A stretch of DNA of 64,000 nt from VRUE01 sp963704515 (GTDB lineage: Bacteria; Actinomycetota; Thermoleophilia; Solirubrobacterales; 70-9). The position numbers and the translations under genes were made by a program. Position 1 is the first letter of the stretch; each line of letters starts with the position of its first letter. The notes under the pieces are model-generated. The model did no database searches. It was given only the letters and a program-made list of their open reading frames with translations, and was not told the DNA's origin. Positions 60,764 through 64,000 of this stretch are shown piece by piece. The stretch covers positions 682,001-746,000 of the forward strand of contig OY969913.1 of NCBI GenBank assembly GCA_963704515.1. Direction: 5' to 3'.

Positions 60764-61614
60764 GGCAGCTCCTCCCCCATCAGCGACTCCGAGCCGGCGA
60801 AGCGGATGTAGACGATCACCACGGTCATGATCAGAGCCATCAGCACGAAGGAGAGCGCGGCCGCGGCCGGGTAGTCGAGCTGGGTCTTGAAGAGCGACTG
60901 GATCACGTTGCCGATCATCTGGTTGCCGGCGCCGCCGAGGAACTGGGCGTTGACGTAGTCGCCGGTCGCCGGGATGAAGGTGAGCAGGGTTCCGGCGACG
61001 ATTCCTGGCGCCGAGAGCGGCAGCGTCACCCGTAGGAAGGCTTGGCGCGAGGACGCGTAAAGATCCTTGGCGGCCTCGATCAGGCGCTCGTCGATCTGCT
61101 CGAGGCTGGCGTAGATCGGCAGGACCATGAAGGGCAGGTAGTTGTAGGTGAGGCCGGCGATCACCGCCGGGCCGGTGGCGAGGATGTGGCCGCTAGGCGC
61201 CAGGCCGATCGCGTGGAGGAATTCGGTCACCGGGCTTTCGTCGGCGAGGATCGTCTCCCAGGCGAGGGTGCGGATCAGGTAGGTGGTGAAGAAGGGCGCG
61301 ACCACGGCGAAGAGCAGCGCGTTGCGCCACTTCCCGGCGCGGAAGGCGATCGTGTAGGCGAGCGGGTAAGCGACCGCCAGGCAGATCAGCGTGGCCAGAC
61401 CCGAGTAGAGGAACGAGCGCACGAACTGGGTGTCGTAGAGCGAGAGCGCATCGGAGTAGTTGCCCCAGTTCCAGCTGAAGCTGAGGCTGCCGACGACGCC
61501 CGACTCGAGCGAGAGGTACCCCATGTAGAAGAGGGGTACGACGAAGAAGAGCAGCAGCCAGATCGTCCCCGGCCCGAGCAGGAGGTAGGGGACGATCCGG
61601 CGCCGCTCGCTCAT
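60760..61614 (-). CDS. potB: polyamine-type ABC permease PotB
   Basis: The 284-residue protein has six helices and the permease loop LIEAAKDLYASSRQAFLRVTLP. It is the partner permease of PotC. Its ATG at 61614 lies one base from the PotD stop, and it overlaps PotC by 4 bases. The order potA-potD-potB-potC differs from the E. coli potABCD order but is common elsewhere. Substrate is inferred from the family and the binding protein. Confidence 0.88.
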   Translation of the reverse strand: MSERRRIVPYLLLGPGTIWLLLFFVVPLFYMGYLSLESGVVGSLSFSWNWGNYSDALSLYDTQFVRSFLYSGLATLICLAVAYPLAYTIAFRAGKWRNALLFAVVAPFFTTYLIRTLAWETILADESPVTEFLHAIGLAPSGHILATGPAVIAGLTYNYLPFMVLPIYASLEQIDERLIEAAKDLYASSRQAFLRVTLPLSAPGIVAGTLLTFIPATGDYVNAQFLGGAGNQMIGNVIQSLFKTQLDYPAAAALSFVLMALIMTVVIVYIRFAGSESLMGEELP

Positions 61615-61615
61615 C

Positions 61616-62761
61616 TCAGCCGTTGAGGACCGCGTTCCAGGCCCGCGTCACGGGCTCTTCGTCTTCCGCGGAGAGCTGCGCCTGGGTGAAGCAGCCCTTG
61701 GTGAATGCCGCGCTGGGGAAGATCAGATCGCTTTCCGCCAGTTCGGGTTCGGTCTTTTCGAAGATCCGCTGCACGCCTTCGACCGGCGTCACGTAGTTGA
61801 CGTATTCGGCGATCTTCGCCTGGTTCTTGGGCACGTAGACGTAGTTCATCCATGCCTCGGCCGCGGTCGGGTTCGGCGCTCCGACCGGGATCACCATGTT
61901 GTCCGACCAGAGGCTGCATCCCTGCGTCGGCATGCGGAATTCGATGTTTGGGTTTTCCGCCTGCAGCTGCACCGCGTCACCCGACCAGCCGATCGCCGCC
62001 ACCACGTCGCCGCTGCTCAGGTCGCGCGTGTAGTCGTTGCCGGTGAAGCGACGGATCTGCCCCGATTCGACCGCGCCCTTGATTTTCTCGATCGCCGTCA
62101 TCCAGTCAGCTTCGGTCGCTTCTTCGGGATTGACCCCTTCGCAGGACATCACCAGCGGGACGGTTTCGCGCAGTTCGCTGAGGAAGTCGACCTTGCCTTT
62201 GTACTGGGGATCGAAGAGGTCGCAGATCGAGTGCACTTCGGGCGCCAGGTCGGTGCGCACCACCAGCCCACCCATGCCGCTCTGCCAGGGCACGCTGAAC
62301 TCGCGGTTGGGGTCGAAGCCCGGATGACGCAGGGGCTGGACCAGGTTCCTCTCCACGTTCGGGATTCCTGACTTGTCGACCGTCTGCAGGTAGCCGAGGT
62401 CGTGCATCTTCTTCGCCATCCAGTCGGTGACGACGAAGAGGCTGCGCCCGCCGCTTTCGCCGTTTTCCAGCAGCGGCTGCACCTTGCCGAAGAATTCGGC
62501 GTTGTCGTTGACGTCTTCGATGTACTTGACGCCGATCCCGGTCGCCTTCTCGAAGTTAGCGACCGTGCCATTGCTGCCCGGGTCGATGTAGAGCGGCCAG
62601 TTGGAGATCGTCAGCTTGCCGGAGGGCTTGCCTTCGACGGTCACCGTTCCGCCTTCTCCACCTCCACCGCTTCCGCAAGCCGCCAGGCCCAGCGCCGCTA
62701 CGACCGAGGCGACCGCGACGGCGATCGCCGTGACCCGCCTGCTCTTGGGTTTCCGCTCCAT
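61616..62761 (-). CDS. potD: polyamine-type binding lipoprotein PotD
   Basis: From ATG 62761 the protein has 381 residues. It has a lipoprotein signal with LAAC near 28, a Gly/Ser-rich linker and a spermidine/putrescine-binding-protein fold (SNWPLYIDPGSN, TGIGVKYIEDVNDN, YLQTVDKSGIPN, VAAIGWSGDAV). It captures the substrate outside and delivers it to PotBC. Starting at 62770 would place the ribosome-binding site directly at the ATG, so 62761 is preferred. Glu codons are mainly GAA (24 of 31), unlike the other genes of the operon. Confidence 0.88.
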   Translation of the reverse strand: MERKPKSRRVTAIAVAVASVVAALGLAACGSGGGGEGGTVTVEGKPSGKLTISNWPLYIDPGSNGTVANFEKATGIGVKYIEDVNDNAEFFGKVQPLLENGESGGRSLFVVTDWMAKKMHDLGYLQTVDKSGIPNVERNLVQPLRHPGFDPNREFSVPWQSGMGGLVVRTDLAPEVHSICDLFDPQYKGKVDFLSELRETVPLVMSCEGVNPEEATEADWMTAIEKIKGAVESGQIRRFTGNDYTRDLSSGDVVAAIGWSGDAVQLQAENPNIEFRMPTQGCSLWSDNMVIPVGAPNPTAAEAWMNYVYVPKNQAKIAEYVNYVTPVEGVQRIFEKTEPELAESDLIFPSAAFTKGCFTQAQLSAEDEEPVTRAWNAVLNG

Positions 62762-62766
62762 CGTCC

Positions 62767-63933
62767 TCATCCTCTCTTCGTTGTTTGAAGCTCGCTTGCG
62801 CTTCCGGCCGCGTCCCGCTCTCCCGCCCCGCTACCCTGAGAGGAGCGCACCAGGTGCATGTGCCCGGGCTCCCAACTCAGCTCCACCCGGGCGCCGCCGC
62901 CGGGCAGCCCCTGGCGTTGCTCCTCGTCGGCGTTGGGGATCAGGACGGTCATTCGCACCTCGTCGCCCAGGTCGACCGCGATCTGGGTCGAGGTGCCGAG
63001 GTAGAGCGAGCTCTCGACCACGCCCTCGACCCGCGGCAGCCCGTTTGGGCTGACCTCCTGCCCGCCGATCGTCGCCACCCGCAGCTTCTCCGGCCGCACC
63101 ACCGCGTGACAGCGCTCGCCGGTGACCAGGCCGTCGGTGCTCGCTCGCACGGTCGGCCCCTGGTCCAGCTTCACCTCGCCCGCGCCCGCCACCGTCGCCG
63201 GCATCAGGTTGGAGACGCCGATGAAACCGGCGACGAAGGTCGTCGCGGGGCGCTCGTAGACCTCCTCCGGCGTGCCGACCTGCTCGACCCGGCCGCGGTT
63301 CATCACCGCGATCCGGTCGCTCATCGTCAGCGCCTCCTCCTGGTCGTGGGTGACGTAGACGAAGGTGATCCCGACCTCGCGCTGGATCCGCTTCAGCTCG
63401 ATCTGGAGGCCCTTGCGCAGCTTCAGGTCGAGCGCTCCGAGCGGCTCGTCGAGCAGCAGCACCTTGGGCAGGTTGACCAGCGCCCGGGCCAGCGCCACGC
63501 GCTGCTGCATACCGCCGGAGAGCTGGGACGGACGGCGCTTCGCCTCGGCGGCGAGCCCCACCCGATCGAGCTCGGCGGCGACGCGTTCGGCGATCTCGCC
63601 CTTCGCGATCCGCTTGCGCCGCAGGCCGAAGCCGACGTTGTCCTCGACGCTGAGGTGGGGGAAGAGGGCGTAGCTCTGAAAGACGGTGTTGGTCGGTCGG
63701 CGATGCGGCGGCTCCTCCGCTACGTCCGTGCCCTCGATCCGGATCTCGCCCTGGCTGGGCCGCTCGAAGCCGGCGATCATGCGCAGCGTCGTCGTCTTGC
63801 CGCAGCCGCTGGGCCCGAGCAGGGTGAAGAATTCGCCGCGGCCGAAGCTGAGGTTCAGGTCATCGACGGCGACCAAATCGCCGAAACGCTTGGTCACATT
63901 GAACAACTCGACGCTTTGTACAGCTGACCCCAT
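62767..63933 (-). CDS. potA: polyamine-type ABC ATPase PotA
   Basis: The 388-residue protein has Walker A GPSGCGKTT near 40, the signature LSGGMQQRVALARAL, Walker B VLLLDEPLGALD and the H-loop VTHDQEEAL. A C-terminal TOBE-like domain follows. It powers PotBC. It begins the minus-strand operon potA-potD-potB-potC-mmsA; its first 60 bases upstream (63934-64000) show no gene and probably hold the promoter. Confidence 0.92.
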   Translation of the reverse strand: MGSAVQSVELFNVTKRFGDLVAVDDLNLSFGRGEFFTLLGPSGCGKTTTLRMIAGFERPSQGEIRIEGTDVAEEPPHRRPTNTVFQSYALFPHLSVEDNVGFGLRRKRIAKGEIAERVAAELDRVGLAAEAKRRPSQLSGGMQQRVALARALVNLPKVLLLDEPLGALDLKLRKGLQIELKRIQREVGITFVYVTHDQEEALTMSDRIAVMNRGRVEQVGTPEEVYERPATTFVAGFIGVSNLMPATVAGAGEVKLDQGPTVRASTDGLVTGERCHAVVRPEKLRVATIGGQEVSPNGLPRVEGVVESSLYLGTSTQIAVDLGDEVRMTVLIPNADEEQRQGLPGGGARVELSWEPGHMHLVRSSQGSGAGERDAAGSASELQTTKRG

Positions 63934-64000
63934 TCCCTCCTCCTAACACAGACGCCAGATTGGAGTCCCATATGACGGTACCGCTACGTCTTGGCGGGCA

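Noticed and set aside
62785..63927. A 380-codon plus-strand frame opposite PotA.
   Set aside because: PotA has all ABC motifs; the opposite frame shows none.

Overview
The window is high-GC actinobacterial DNA. GTG starts, stop/start overlaps, several probable leaderless promoters and the gene content suggest a Thermoleophilia/Solirubrobacterales-type chromosome. That placement is inferred from style and content, not from a marker gene.

Region 1 (about 0.2-11.4 kb) is accessory. It holds two small unknowns, a complete IS3-family element (1667-2964) with a T_TTT_TTC frameshift signal, and a tightly coupled pair: a SEFIR-STAND NTPase-repeat protein followed by a degenerate glycoside-hydrolase-13-like protein (3010-7633). 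Three unknown proteins follow. The SEFIR/GH13 pair is the best candidate here for an undescribed conflict (defence) system.

Region 2 (11.8-17.4 kb) is a compact integrative mobilisable element: a VirD4/TraD-like coupling ATPase, a replication-relaxation protein, an excisionase-like HTH protein, a tyrosine integrase and a small membrane protein. It ends beside an intact tRNA-Val.

Region 3 (17.69-26.93 kb) lies between that tRNA-Val and a displaced tRNA-Val 3' half. It carries an OLD-type ATPase/TOPRIM gene, a PHP-SMC (TrlF-like) ATPase gene, a VapBC module, a Phd-like antitoxin and unknowns, so it looks like a defence island.

Region 4 (27.0-38.3 kb) is more chromosomal: three tandem paralogous exported proteins, a zinc-ribbon protein, an MpaB-type oxygenase overlapping a short FtsH-like protease, an FHA-HTH protein, an MBL hydrolase, a polysaccharide deacetylase, and two exported cell-wall or peptidase-like proteins.

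Region 5 (38.36-41.81 kb) is a mini-island bracketed by intact tRNA-Asp and a tRNA-Asp 3' half. It has a 5'-truncated integrase, a winged-helix gene coupled to a two-helix membrane protein, and a MerR/DUF433-PIN toxin-antitoxin pair. Decayed sequence follows, including a Fic remnant.

Region 6 (42.7-55.9 kb) has a YWTD-type beta-propeller protein, an OafA-type acyltransferase with SGNH domain plus a second SGNH protein, a lipoprotein, a methyltransferase, an ECF-like sigma factor with a damaged 5' end, three tandem TetR regulators, two tandem S51-type peptidases, a Vps62-like protein and a ferritin.

Region 7 (55.9-64 kb) looks like polyamine/amine catabolism: an enolase-superfamily protein, a PuuB-like FAD oxidoreductase, and the operon potA-potD-potB-potC followed by an MmsA-type aldehyde dehydrogenase. 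Import by PotABCD and oxidation by the two dehydrogenase-type enzymes would form one pathway, but the substrate is inferred.
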